NCBI GenBank assembly: GCA_016714125.1
Contig: JADJNX010000020.1
Span: 240,172-304,171, forward strand
From: Ignavibacteriales bacterium
GTDB taxonomy: Bacteria; Bacteroidota; Ignavibacteria; Ignavibacteriales; Ignavibacteriaceae
Reading direction: 5' to 3'
DNA length: 64,000 nt
The translations under genes and the position numbers were made by a program. Shown here in pieces: positions 28,212 through 39,301 of this stretch. Every line of letters begins with the position of its first letter. The stretch's first letter is position 1. A model generated the notes under the pieces. It saw only the letters and a program-made list of their open reading frames with translations. It ran no database searches and was not told the origin of the DNA.

Positions 28212-30231
28212 ATGGAATTTCACTCTCTTCTCAGACGTCAACTTAAGAGATATTATGGATCTGTTGAAAATGTGCCCGAAGATATGCAGCCGTTGTTTCG
28301 GATAATAAATGAAACTTATAATCAATATGACGAAGACAGGCTGTTGTTGGAACGCTCTCTTGAGTTAAGCTCAGAAGAGCTTTTTCAGGCAAATTCTGAA
28401 ATGAGAGCAGTTTTCAGACTGTTCCCTGACATTTTCTTCCGGATTGATGAGAATGCAAGAATTATCGATTTTAATATCGGCAGTGGTGTTAAAGTTTTTG
28501 ATTCCGAATCAAAATTCGCCGGCACTTTGTTATTTGATCACTTTGATGAAGAGATCTACGATCTTTTTAATTCCGCTATTGAATCAGTTAAGGCAGACCA
28601 GATCAGTCAAACTTTTGAATTTAAGTATTGTTTAGGTGAGATAGAAACCTTTTTTGAAGCAAGTCTTTTACCCCTCTTGGAAGATGAAATAATTATTTTT
28701 ATCAAGGATATCAATAAGAGAAAATTGATTGAAGAGGATTTGCAACTCTCGAAGGAAGCAGCAGAAAATGCAAATCGAGCCAAATCAGAATTTCTTGCCA
28801 ATATGAGTCATGAGATCCGCACCCCGATGAATGCAATTTTAGGATTTGCGGAACTGCTGGATTCACAATTAACGGATCAAAAATCTAAAGATTATCTAAA
28901 AGGGATCTCAGCAGGTGGGAAAAATCTGCTGAGTTTGATAAATGATATTCTTGACCTTTCTAAAATTGAAGCGGGCAAACTTAATATCAATTATGAACCA
29001 TTAAATGTTTCTCGATTAGTCAGTGAACTCGAACAGGTATTCCAACCGAAGATAAAGGAGAAAGGGGTCGATTTTAACGTGGAAATCGCCACTAATATCC
29101 CTTCAGGTTTATTTTTGGACGAAACACGACTCAGACAAATACTCCTCAATTTGATTGGGAAATGCAATTAAATTCACTCTCGAAGGGTGCGTAACAGTGT
29201 CTGTTCAGATAATAGAAAAAGATAGTCACGGAACGGTGGTTGATCTCATTTTTGAAGTTAAGGATACCGGTATCGGTATTCCGGAAAACCAGAAACAACT
29301 GATCTTCGAAGCATTTAAACAAATGGAAGGTCAAAGCACACGCAGGTTTGGAGGCACAGGATTAGGTTTAAGCATAACACGGAGGCTTGTTGAAATAATG
29401 CACGGTAAAATAACTGTAGAGAGTAAATTAGGGGCAGGTTCATCTTTTATAGTAACTCTTGAAAATGTTAATGTTAGCGCAATTAGTGAACACCCCGGTT
29501 CTGTTCCGGAATCTTTTATAAAAAACATCTGCTTTGAGCCTGCTACAATTCTGCTCGTCGAAGATATTGAATACAACAGGATACTAATTAAAGGTTACCT
29601 GGAAGAATTTGACTTTACGATTATTGAGGCAGTAAATGGCGATCAGAGCGTTGAAAAGGCAGCAATACATCAACCCGATTTAATCCTCATGGATATTCAG
29701 ATGCCAATTCTTGACGGGTACTCTGCATTCAAGATTATCAGGGCGAACCCCTACACCTCCCACATTCCGGTGATTGCAATAACCGCCTCTGTAATGAGGG
29801 AAGAGACACTGAAGTTAAAAGAAGAATTTGATTCCTTTCTTGCAAAACCTGTGAGATGGGAGGATCTGATACGTGAAATTGCTAAGTTCCTTAAATCAAA
29901 CCTTAAGGAAAATTCATTTCCGAAAAAAACATTTGTCGATGTAAAAGAAGAGTTTCAATTTAAGTATAAAAGGGGTTCTACAAGTATTGATCCTGAGATT
30001 TTACTTGAGGCTAAAGAGCGGTTTATGAAAAAATGGAGAGAAGTATCTGAGGGAATGTTTATTGAGGATGTTCAGGAATTTGCTGAAGAACTGATAAATA
30101 GTGCAGAAAAATTAAATTGTTCGATGATATGGGAATATGGCAATGATCTGAGGGCTACAACAGAATCTCTTGAAATCGAAAAAATGCAACAACTTGTTGC
30201 GCAGTTTCCACGATTAAATGACAAAATTTAG
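28212..30231 (+). CDS. Hybrid sensor histidine kinase (PAS-HisKA-HATPase-REC), one frameshift
   Basis: Start taken at ATG 28212, 4 bases after the FIST gene stop; a GTG at 28197 would overlap it. About 670 residues: N-terminal helical segment, PAS-like sensor (about 60-170), HisKA with FLANMSHEIRTPMNAI (phospho-His), HATPase_c (LLNLIGNAIKFT, DTGIGIPENQ, GGTGLGLSI) and a receiver domain with ILMDIQMPILDG (phospho-Asp). A single extra base near 29157 splits the frame inside the ATP-binding N-box. No transmembrane segment: a cytoplasmic kinase fed by the neighbouring FIST sensor. The final 110 residues are helical, like an Hpt domain but without its His. Confidence 0.85.
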
Positions 30232-30240
30232 GTAGCGATA

Positions 30241-31408
30241 ATGCAAAAAAAAGAAGATATTCAACTGGATAGATCCCGGGTGCTGATAGTTGATGATGTG
30301 GAATCCAATATCAAAATTCTGGCACATATCCTTATGAAACAAGGATACAAGGTTGCCATAGCTACCAGTGGCAAACAAGCAATCTCTTCTGCTCAAAAAC
30401 TGCCGGATTTGATTTTATTGGATGTTTCCATGCCTGAGATGGATGGGTTTACTGTATGTGAGATCTTAAAAGCCGACGAAAAAACCAAAAATATTCCTGT
30501 CATATTTCTTACCGCCCTGTCCGATATCGGCGATATGGCAAGAGGATTTGAAGTTGGAGCAGTTGATTATATTTCGAAACCCTTTAATCATACTGAATTG
30601 TTGATCAGAGTAAAAACACATCTTCAACTTAAGGTTTCAACCGATATAATCAACAAACAAAATAAGGAACTGATAGAGTTAAATGGCCTCCTTAATGATG
30701 CTCTTAAAAAGCTTGAATATATTAATGCCAGCAAGGATAAATTCTTCTCAATAATTGCACACGATCTAAAAAATCCTTTTCAGGATTGATAGGATTTACT
30801 CATTTCCTGGCACAGATGTTGAAAGTATGAACAAAGAAGACATAAAGGAAATGGCTCTTGGGCTTCATTTTCGGCGGAAAGATTGCACAAACTTCTCGAC
30901 AATCTTCTAAATTGGGCGAGACTTCAAACCAGGGGGGATGCAATATACGCCCGATATCATTCCGCTTCGTGAGTTTACCATTGATGTAATTAGCCTTCTC
31001 AAAGACCAGGCAAATGCGAAAGAGATTGATCTTAAGTTAGTAATAGGAGATGACCTTCATTTCACTGCTGATGCTAATATGCTTCGTTCAGCTCTTCAAA
31101 ATTTAATTTCCAATGCGATTAAGTTTACTGCAAGAGGGGGAAAAATTGAAGTTTGTGCCCTTTTTAACGAGACGACCATTCTTTTTTCTGTTGAGGATTC
31201 CGGGGTTGGTATTCCGCAAAAAGTTATGGATCAACTTTTTGATATCAATCACAAATATCAAATGTCGGGCACGGATAAAGAACCCGGAACCGGTTTGGGT
31301 CTGATATTCTGCAAAGAGTTGATTGAGAAGCAGGGAGGAAGTTTAACAGTTGAGAGTGAAGTAAAAAAAGGGAGCAAGTTTACAATCTTACTCCCTAAAA
31401 GAGTTTAA
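30241..31408 (+). CDS. Response regulator-histidine kinase (REC-HisKA-HATPase), frameshifted
   Basis: Nine bases after the hybrid kinase. A receiver domain (VLIVDDVESN, LILLDVSMPEMDG, KPFNHTEL) is followed by a coiled linker, HisKA with FSIIAHDLKNPF, then HATPase_c (LISNAIKFTARGG, VEDSGVGIP, PGTGLGLIFCKE). Frame breaks cluster between 30780 and 30940. Joined, the product is about 390 residues. It lacks a DNA-binding output, so it probably relays phosphate from the upstream hybrid kinase to its own kinase core. The same architecture recurs at 38146-39288. Confidence 0.8.
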
Positions 31409-31433
31409 AGCTGCTGCAAAAACAGCAGCTTTA
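31406..31433. terminator. Bidirectional hairpin between convergent genes
   Basis: Perfect 11-bp palindromic arms TAAAGCTGCTG / CAGCAGCTTTA around a 6-base A-rich loop, right between the stops of the kinase gene and maeB. No long T tract, so termination in both directions is probable but not certain. Confidence 0.6.
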
Positions 31434-31443
31434 ACAAGATTAT

Positions 31444-33709
31444 TTATTTCCTTTTTGCCTCAACCATTGCAAATGCAGCCATATTAACCACATCGTCAAC
31501 TTCAGCACCACGCTGCAAGACATACACGGGTTTGCTTAATCCGTTAAGAATTGGACCAACCACTTCGGCTCCGCCGATTCTATTTAACAGTTTGTAAGCA
31601 ATATTTCCTGAATCGAGATTTGGGAAAATCAGAACATTTGCCCTTTTCTTTAATGTAGAGAAAGGATAAAGATTTTCCATTATTGCCGGAATCATTGCCG
31701 TATCTGCCTGCATTTCACCCTCAACAATAAGGTCTGGTTCAAGCTGTTTCACTATCTCGGTTGCTTTTTTAACCTTTATACTGTGGGGATGTGGAGCACT
31801 TCCAAAATTGCTGAATGAAAGCATTGCCACACGAGGTTCGATATCAAATCTCCTTGCGGCTTTTGCTGATAGTATTGCAATTTCGGCGAGTTGTTCTGCA
31901 TTTGGATCAACATTTACTGTTGTATCGGCGAAGAAATATACCCGATTTTTTATAATCAGAATATACATACCTGAAACGCGCGATACACCGGGTTGCAAAT
32001 CAAGTACTTCAAGAGCGGGACGAATTGTCTCGGGATAGTGTGAAGTCATACCTGCAATCATTGCATCCGCGTCACCCATTCTGACCATCATCGCAGCAAA
32101 ATAATTTTTGTGACGGTGACGGGTCATCAAGCGGGAAGCTTCCTCTCGAGTGATTCCTTTACGTTGTCTGAGTTTGTAGAATTCATCCACATAGAAGTCT
32201 GATTTGTCCCATTCGGTCGGGGAAACAATAGTCAATCCTTCAGGATCGATATTATTGGCAGACATCAGTGCATTTACTTCTTCAGGATTACCAATCAGGA
32301 TTGGATGTGCGATATCCATATCATGGATAATCTGAGCTGCCTTAAGTATCCTGACATTGGTACCTTCTGAGAAAACAAGTTTTCCTGTCTTGTAACTTTG
32401 TGCAGCATGTATTGTATGTCTGACGATTTCCTGTGAAATTCCGAGTCTTTCAAGAAGTTGTTCTTTGTAAGCGTCAAAATCTGTGATAGGTTTTGCAGCT
32501 ACACCTGTTTCCATTGCAGCTTTAGCTACCGCAGGGGCAACCCATGTAAGGACTCTTGAATCGAATGGTTTAGGGACTATATAATCCCTGCCATATCTCA
32601 TTTCATGACCCTCGTATGCTCTTTTTACTATATCAGGCACATCCTCTTTTGCAAGAGCAGCCAGGGCGTAAGAAGCAGCAAGTTTCATTTCGTCATTAAT
32701 CGCGGAAGCCTGAACATCAAGGGCACCTCTAAAAATGAATGGGAAACCCAGAACATTATTGATCTGATTAGGATAATCTGATCTTCCGGTCGCCATGATT
32801 ATGTCTTTTCTGACAGAAGTGGCATCTTCGTAAGTTATTTCGGGGTCAGGATTAGCCATCGCAAAAACGACACAATTTGGTGCCATACTTGCAATCATCT
32901 CTTTTGAGACGACATTACCTTTTGAAAGACCAACAAAAACATCGGCTCCTTTTATAGCATCTGCAAGAGTTCTGGCATCAGTTTCGTGAGCAAATTCCTG
33001 TTTGAATTCATTCATACCCTCAGTTCTGCCTTTGTAGATTGCTCCTTTTGAGTCGCAAAGGGTGATGTTTTCAATCTTGGCGCCAAGTTTCACGTAAAGT
33101 CGTGAGCACGAAATTGCAGATGCACCGGCACCGTTTACAACGATTTTGACTTCAGAGAGTTTTTTCCCTGAGATTTCCACCGCGTTAATAAGAGCAGCAC
33201 CACTAATAATTGCAGTTCCATGTTGGTCATCGTGAAACACCGGAATTTTCATGGTAGCTTTACATTTTTCCTCAATATAAAAACATTCCGGCGCTTTTAT
33301 ATCTTCAAGGTTTATACCTCCAAATGTTGGTTCAAGCATTTGTACTGCATCTAACGATTTCATCAGGGTCTTTGGTGTTTAGTTCAATATCAAAAACATC
33401 AATATCTGCAAATCTTTTGAAAAGAACTCCTTTGCCTTCCATAACCGGTTTACCGGCAAGGGGTCCTATGTCTCCCAGTCCGAGCACTGCAGTACCATTG
33501 CTGACAACAGCCACAAGGTTACCTTTTGCAGTATATTCATAAGCCATAGCCGGATCTTTTTCGATATCAAGGCATGGCTGAGCTACTCCCGGGGTGTAAG
33601 CGAGAGAGAGGTCTCTCTGAGTGATGCAGGGTTTAGTCGGGACAACTTCAATTTTCCCTTTTCTACCCATACTGTGGTAGTCTAAAGCCTCCTGCTTTGT
33701 TGTTTTCAT
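31444..33709 (-). CDS. maeB: NADP-type malic enzyme fused to phosphotransacetylase-like domain (one frameshift)
   Basis: About 755 residues. N-terminal malic enzyme half: SLAYTPGVAQPCLDI, FHDDQHGTAI, then the NAD(P)-binding VVNGAGASAISC and AMANPDPEI. C-terminal half: phosphate acetyl/butyryltransferase-like domain (LIGNPEEVNALM, MVRMGDADAMIAGM, FPNLDSGN), as in E. coli MaeB, where it regulates the enzyme. The frame break lies near 33350 around DEIVKSLDAVQ. It decarboxylates malate to pyruvate with NAD(P)H formation. Single gene; a hairpin lies past its stop. Confidence 0.9.
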
Positions 33710-33813
33710 TGATACTCCAATATAAAGTGAAGAACGGATTCAATTAAGAACAGTAAACTAAAAAACTTTAACCAGATAACAAAACAGATTATTATTTTCA
33801 GTAGTGACCAGGT

Positions 33814-34272
33814 TTATCTTCCAAACTGTTTTAAGTGATGATTGAGGTGAAGATATGCCAGGCGTCCCCACTGATGTTTATTTAGATCACCAAAAACAGG
33901 GTGTTTTCTAAATCCGGTTTCTCCATATTTTGTTTCAAAATTATTCACCATATCGGAAAGAATCGCTCTGTCCTGCTCAAAAGCAGTAAGTTTTGTTCCT
34001 CCCACACCCTGCTTCAGTTCAGCTGTGGTTTCAATTTTACCTTTTGGAATTGGCATCCCGAGAAGTACCAAAAACTTCACAAATGTTGAGGTCATCATGG
34101 TTCCGCGATAAGGGGAGCGTTTTTCGCCAAAAGACAACCTCACCTGATCTGCAGCATGAACGAGCATCTCATGAACATTCATTTTACCCCACAAAGAGGG
34201 ATCTTTTGGTGTAACTTCTCCAATTCTTTTTAACATTTCAGCTTTATCAACAGGGTTCAGAAGACTTTTCAT
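33814..34272 (-). CDS. DUF1569/DinB-like protein
   Basis: 152 residues, all-helical, with the family's MNVHEMLVHAADQVR helix and the C-terminal WGRLAYLHLNHHLKQFGR segment. The two spaced His positions (VHEMLVHA; LNHHLKQF) fit the DinB-like metal-binding four-helix bundle. Function unknown; related bundles act as thiol transferases. Transcribed alone on the minus strand. Confidence 0.82.
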   Translation of the reverse strand: MKSLLNPVDKAEMLKRIGEVTPKDPSLWGKMNVHEMLVHAADQVRLSFGEKRSPYRGTMMTSTFVKFLVLLGMPIPKGKIETTAELKQGVGGTKLTAFEQDRAILSDMVNNFETKYGETGFRKHPVFGDLNKHQWGRLAYLHLNHHLKQFGR

Positions 34273-34418
34273 ATTTCATCGCTTTTTATGAGTGGAAATA
34301 AAGATTCTAAAATAGATTTATCCTAAATATAAAGGAAAATGTTCATTTATTTATCTCTCTTTAGGTCGGTCGATTTTATTATCTTGTCTGACTATAATTT
34401 TAAATATCCGGAGACCAG

Positions 34419-36230
34419 ATGAAGAGAATTTCAACGCTTATAACGCTGATTCTATTCCTTTCACCCGCAGCAATTTATGCCTGCACTAATTTTATCGTTA
34501 CAAGAGGGGCATCAATCGATGGCTCAACGATGATCACCTATACCGCTGATTCCTACAATATGTATGGAGAGTTGTACCATTTCCCCGCCGCAAAGTATCC
34601 TGAGGGTGCATTGCTTGAGGTTTATGAATGGGACACGGGTAAGTTCCTTGGCAAAATCAAACAGGTCAGAGAAACTTATAATGTGACAGGTAATATGAAC
34701 GAACATCAGCTCGCAATTGGTGAAACCACTTTTGGAGGAAGAGGTGAACTCGAGAATCCAAAAGGGGTGATTGACTATGGCAGTCTGATTTACATCACCC
34801 TGCAAAGAGCCAAAACAGCCCGGGAAGCTATTAAAATAATGACTCAACTGGTTGAAGAATATGGCTATTACAGCTCAGGTGAATCATTTTCAATTGCTGA
34901 TCCAAATGAAGCATGGATTCTCGAGATGTCAGGTAAGGGTCCCGGTGTTATGGGAGCTGTTTGGGCGGCAGTAAAAATTCCTGATGGATATATTTCAGGT
35001 CATGCAAACCAGGCAAGAATCACAAAAATTAGTCTAAATGATCCCGATAACTTTCTTTTTGCTCCTGATGTAATAACATTTGCAAGAGAAAAAGGATATT
35101 TCTCAGGGAAAGATGCAGATTTTGATTTTGCCGCTGCTTACAATCCACTCGATTTTGGTGGTATAAGATTCTGCGATGGTAGAGTGTGGTCACTTTTCCG
35201 CAGATGTAACTCCACGATGGATAAATATCTGCCATATATAAAAGGTGAAACTCTCGAGAGAATGCCACTTTATATAAAACCCGATAAAAAACTTTCAGTA
35301 CACGATGTGATGTCCCTGATGCGCGACCATTATAATGGAACCGAACTTGACATGACAACGGGTATTGGCGCTGGTCCTTATGGTAACCCAATGAGAGCCA
35401 GACCCCTGACATGGAAATATAACGGCGAAGAATATTTTAATGAAAGACCAATTTCCACTCCCCAAACAGGATGGTCTTTCATAAGTCAGTCGCGCAGTTC
35501 TCTCCCCAATGAAGTGGGCGGAGTTTTATGGTATGGTGTTGATGATACATATACAACTGTTTGGTTTCCAATGTATGCCGCAGTAACCGATATCCCTGAA
35601 AATTACAGAAAAGGACTTGGTTCACTTTCACATTTTACCTGGGATTCAGCTTTTTGGGTGTTTAATGCTGTAGCAAACTTTGCATATCCCCGCTATAATG
35701 TTGTAATAGATGATGTCAAAAAGGTGCAGAATCAACTCGAAGGACAGTTTTTACTTCGTCAAAAAGAAGTGGAAGAAAAAGCAGTGAAACTGCTCTCTTC
35801 TTCAAGAGCTGAATGTTTGTTATTTCTGACTAACTATTCAAAAGATGCAGGTAAATCTGTTTACACAACCTGGCGAAAACTGAGTGAAGACTTGTTGCTA
35901 AAATATATGGATGGAGTTAAAAAGGACGAACATTTTAAGACCGTAAATGTTGGCTATCCTGATAAATTTAAGGCAGAGATAGTTAAAGAGAGTGGTGATA
36001 AACTTAAACTAAAAAAACTTCCGGGTGAAAATGAAATGACCCTGGGCGTTCACATCAGCACAGCAAAGGAACTGATCAAACAGAAAAACTATTCTGCTGC
36101 AAAAACTGAACTTGAAGCAGTTCTAAAACTCGACCCCAACAATTCATGGGCAAAGGAAGAACTTAAAAAAGTCAATTCACTTCTGGGAGCGATTGATGAA
36201 CTTCACAACAAAAATTTTGGAATGAATTAG
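34419..36230 (+). CDS. C69-family (U34) dipeptidase, secreted
   Basis: 603 residues with a signal peptide ending at AAIYA and the mature N-terminus CTNFIV. The Cys is the Ntn-hydrolase nucleophile exposed by processing. Further family motifs: GASIDGSTMITYTAD, NEHQLAIGETTFGG and GYYSSGESFSIADPNEAWILEM. The C-terminal 70 residues (AKELIKQKNYSAAKTELEAVLKLDP) form a tetratricopeptide-like helix pair not usual in the family. Probably a periplasmic dipeptidase. The last 24 bases of the gene are part of the duplicated segment described at 36207-36443. Confidence 0.88.
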   Translation: MKRISTLITLILFLSPAAIYACTNFIVTRGASIDGSTMITYTADSYNMYGELYHFPAAKYPEGALLEVYEWDTGKFLGKIKQVRETYNVTGNMNEHQLAIGETTFGGRGELENPKGVIDYGSLIYITLQRAKTAREAIKIMTQLVEEYGYYSSGESFSIADPNEAWILEMSGKGPGVMGAVWAAVKIPDGYISGHANQARITKISLNDPDNFLFAPDVITFAREKGYFSGKDADFDFAAAYNPLDFGGIRFCDGRVWSLFRRCNSTMDKYLPYIKGETLERMPLYIKPDKKLSVHDVMSLMRDHYNGTELDMTTGIGAGPYGNPMRARPLTWKYNGEEYFNERPISTPQTGWSFISQSRSSLPNEVGGVLWYGVDDTYTTVWFPMYAAVTDIPENYRKGLGSLSHFTWDSAFWVFNAVANFAYPRYNVVIDDVKKVQNQLEGQFLLRQKEVEEKAVKLLSSSRAECLLFLTNYSKDAGKSVYTTWRKLSEDLLLKYMDGVKKDEHFKTVNVGYPDKFKAEIVKESGDKLKLKKLPGENEMTLGVHISTAKELIKQKNYSAAKTELEAVLKLDPNNSWAKEELKKVNSLLGAIDELHNKNFGMN

Positions 36231-36443
36231 GAGTTAATACCTCCTTTCCAGCATGTCCGTAAGTACATGACGATTTCCTCGAGAGAGCTCAGCCAAAGTT
36301 GGTGTGAGCTCTCCGTGTTTTAAATCGGAGAGTACTGCCATTTTTGCCTTGGGAACTTTATTACACAACATCTCGATATCTTCAAGTTTCATAAATTCAT
36401 CCCATCTCGCTTCCAACAAACCAGCAAAAAGCCTCTATTTCAC
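36207..36443. repeat. Segmental duplication, copy 1 (237 bp)
   Basis: Closely similar to 37354-37589. It contains the last 24 bases of the C69 peptidase gene and the 3' end of an alpha/beta hydrolase gene on the minus strand. Divergence of several percent shows it is not an assembly echo. Confidence 0.85.
36234..36419 (-). pseudogene. Truncated duplicate of the alpha/beta hydrolase C-terminus
   Basis: The 61-residue frame matches the last 58 residues of the intact hydrolase at 37381-38144 nearly residue for residue (for example EFMKLEDIEMLCNKVPKA and GNRHVLTDMLERR). No N-terminal catalytic part is present. It is a remnant created by the 237-bp duplication, not an independent gene. Confidence 0.85.
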
Positions 36444-36545
36444 CAGACTGTCTGTTCAACAAAAATGAGGGAAAGCCCCTATATTTTGAAGTCTATTTAT
36501 CCAGTAATTTGCATTTGGATTTTCAACAATTTAATCGGAGTTAAT

Positions 36546-37288
36546 ATGACAACTTACCATAAAATGTCTCTCATTATTCTTTTTTTAGCCCTTGTGCCCG
36601 GCGTTAACTTGTTTGCTCAGCAGGATTTTGTTCCTGAGCTAATAATGTCACCTGTAAAAGGAGGCGACTATGTTACCGGAACAGGTTATTCGGTATTTGT
36701 GTTTGACTATGATATTGCCACCACAGAAGTGGATCAAAAACTTTGGAGAGAAGTAATGGGTTACAACAACTCAAATCCCGTCGGGGACAATCTTCCGGTG
36801 AATAATGTCAACTGGCTTGAAGCTGTTGAATTCTGTAACAAACTTAGTGCTATAATGGGTTATCCTAAAGTTTACACTATCCAGGAAAATGGTGATGTTT
36901 TTGCTGATATGACGGTCGCAGGAATGCGACTTCCAACGGAAGAGGAATGGGAGTATGCGGCAAAGGTGGAAGGGAGTCGCTGGGTTATAAGTATGCCGGT
37001 AGCAACAATCCTGACGAGGTTGCGTGGTATGCTAGTAACTCATCAAAAAAAATCCATCCAATCGGCTCAAAGATGCCTAATGAACTTGGGATATTTGATA
37101 TGAGTGGTAATGTCGCCGAGTGGACTTTTGATACCGACATCGAGAACAATTTTAACAGAATTGTGAAAGGTGGAACCTGGAATAGCAATACTTCATTGTT
37201 GAAGCCCAATGCCAGATCATCAGTGGCTGCCCAGAGTCATGGGGACGAGCGAATGGGCTTAAGAGTTGCCATCAGTACTAACAGATAG
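36546..37288 (+). CDS. Secreted formylglycine-generating-enzyme-like (SUMF1) protein, one frameshift
   Basis: About 247 residues from ATG at 36546 (GGAG 6-10 bases upstream) with a signal peptide (SLIILFLALVPGVNLFAQ). It has the FGE-sulfatase fold motifs: TEVDQKLWREVMGYN, PVNNVNWLEAVEFCNKLS, RLPTEEEWEYAAKGG and GNVAEWTFD with the terminal GLRVA. The frame breaks near 36965 in the GG of AAKGGRES. True FGEs need two active-site Cys; the usual C-terminal Cys-rich site is not seen, so a structural or substrate-binding role is as likely as sulfatase maturation. It sits between two copies of a duplicated segment, suggesting insertion. Confidence 0.8.
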
Positions 37289-37353
37289 AACATAAAAATC
37301 AGGCAGTGAAACTACGCTCTTTTCCAAGGCCAGAATGTTCGCTATTTGATATA

Positions 37354-37589
37354 AACAAAAATTTTGGAATGAACTTAGAGTTATTTCCTCCGTTCCAACA
37401 TGTCCGTAAGCACATGACGATTTCCTCGAGAGAGCTCAGCCAAAGTTGGTGTGAGCTCTCCGTGTTTTAAATCGGAGAGTACTACCATTTCTGCCTTTGG
37501 CACTTTATTACACAACATCTCGATATCTTCAAGTTTCATAAATTCATCCATCTCGCTTCCAACAAACCAACAAAATGCCTCTATTTCAC
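37354..37589. repeat. Segmental duplication, copy 2
   Basis: Second copy of the 36207-36443 segment. Here it forms the 3' end of the complete hydrolase gene plus a stray copy of the final bases of the C69 peptidase gene. Confidence 0.85.
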
Positions 37590-38144
37590 TCATTTTGTCA
37601 GGATTAATGTGAACAGGGGATAGCCAAAGGGACTTTAAACTTTCCAGCAGGAGATCAAACTTCTCAGGTTCGGGTGAAAGTGATTGATAATCATTTCTCA
37701 TCTCTTCATCCTGAGCAATATTTGCAAATGCCTCGTGAAGGTCTATCTCTTTATGCCAACCATCTTTTCCTGAATCAGGAGCAATCGCAACCACGGTTTT
37801 AACTCTTTTTGGTTGTTGATATCCCATGACGATACCGGTTATGGCTCCATCACTAAACCCTATAACAGAGGCGTCTTCAACTCCGAGGTGGTCAAGTATT
37901 CCAAAGACATCATCGGCATAAAGTTCGTAACTTAGGGGCAATTCACCATGAAATGATCTACCATGCCCTCGAAATTCGGGGGCAATAAATGAAAATTTAT
38001 TTCTGTCGAGAGCATAAAGCACAGGTGCCATTTCTCTGTTGTCACCCAATCCACCATGAAGCAGGACAACCGGGTGTGGGCCTGACCCTGTGGTATGGAA
38101 GAAGAGTTTTGTTTTATCTTTGCCGTAAAATATCCCGAACGCAT
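37381..38144 (-). CDS. Alpha/beta-fold hydrolase (one frameshift near start)
   Basis: About 254 residues. ATG at 38144 follows AAGGAGG and overlaps the stop region of the upstream kinase gene. One missing T at the TATTTT run near 38130 splits the frame; bridged, it reads through to HPVVLLHGGLGDNREM. Oxyanion motif HGGLG, nucleophile elbow GFSDGAI (Ser), and a C-terminal His in KHGELTP complete the triad. Probably an esterase or lipase-like hydrolase. It is the last gene of the chemosensory operon, though a functional link is unproven. Its 3' end is duplicated at 36234. Confidence 0.8.
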
Positions 38145-38145
38145 T

Positions 38146-39288
38146 TTAGCCTCCTTGGGGAATTGTAAAGTAAAAAGTTGTGCCAACACCCAATTCCGAT
38201 GTTACTCGAATTGTGCCATTGTTTTTTTCAACCATATCTTTGCAGAGTACCAGTCCAAGTCCTGTCCCTTTTTCATGGGCAGTACCCAAGGTCGTGTTTT
38301 GGCTTTCAATTCTGAACAATTTTGAGAGAGCCGCAGGATCTATACCGACTCCATTGTCGGCGACATAAATTTCGGAGAATCCGGAAGTTGCTTTTTCACC
38401 AACTCTTATTTCTCCTCCCGGCCTGGTGAACTTAATTGCGTTGTAAACCAGATTTCTGAGGAGGAGATAGAGCATGTTATGATCTGCCGTAATAGTTCTT
38501 CCGGGGGGCGTCTCGTTGATCAATCTGAGCTCTTTTTCCATCGCATTATCAAGGTATAATTGGAATACTTCGTTGATAATGGTATTTATTTTAATTTCAA
38601 CGGGCGCAAATTTCATCAAGCCTCTCTGCATCTGTGCCCAGGCAAGGAGGTTTTCCAGAAGCTTAAACTGATTATGCGCTGACCTGCTGATATCGAGAAC
38701 AAATGATTTTATCTGCTCTCTGTCGAGGATGTCGATATCTTCCGCAAGGATATCGGTGATCCCGATAAAGGCGTTAAAGGGGCTTTTGAGATCGTGAGCC
38801 AGTATTGAGAAAAATTTATCTTTGGTGGCATTAAGCACTTCAAGTTCCTCGGAATATTTTTTCAACTTTTCCTGGTTCAGCATCTTTTCATGTTGAAGTC
38901 GGCCTCTTTCCACGGCGTAGAATATCGATCGGGCGAGGAGAGAACTGTGAACTTCCCCTTTGACCAGATAATCCTGGGCGCCTTCTCTCACAGCCTTCAG
39001 TGCAAGCGATTTATCCTCATTACCTGTAAGAACTATTACGGGGATGTAAGGAAATTGTGTAAAAAAGGTCTTAAATGTGTCGAGACCCTGACTTTCAGGA
39101 AGCCCAAGATCAAGAAGCACCAATTGAACATTTTTTCAACTGTTGTTTTTATTGCATCAGTCAGGTTGGAGTCTAAAAGAGTTTCGTATTCTCCATCCGG
39201 CATCCCTTCTTTTAACAGCAGAGTGATCAGTCTTGGAAGCGATAGGGCTGTCTTCAACTAACAAAATTCTAATTTTTTGGTCGGTCAT
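38146..39288 (-). CDS. Receiver-histidine kinase, likely output of the chemosensory operon (frameshifted)
   Basis: ATG at 39288 (MTDQKIRILLVEDS). About 380 residues: receiver domain (VLLDLGLPESQG with phospho-Asp, LTGNEDKS), linker, HisKA with FSILAHDLKSPF, HATPase_c (LVYNAIKFTRPGG, DNGVGIDP, KGTGLGLVLCKD). Two frame breaks lie at 39130-39260. It starts 13 bases after cheB and ends against the hydrolase start. In Wsp-type systems this slot holds a receiver-GGDEF protein (WspR); here CheA would phosphorylate a kinase instead, relaying the signal onward. Confidence 0.8.
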
Positions 39289-39301
39289 TAACTACCTCTC
39301 T

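Noticed and set aside
36465..36545. N-terminal extension of the SUMF1-like gene
   Set aside because: The 27 residues before ATG 36546 are not signal-peptide-like and 36546 has a GGAG at proper spacing.
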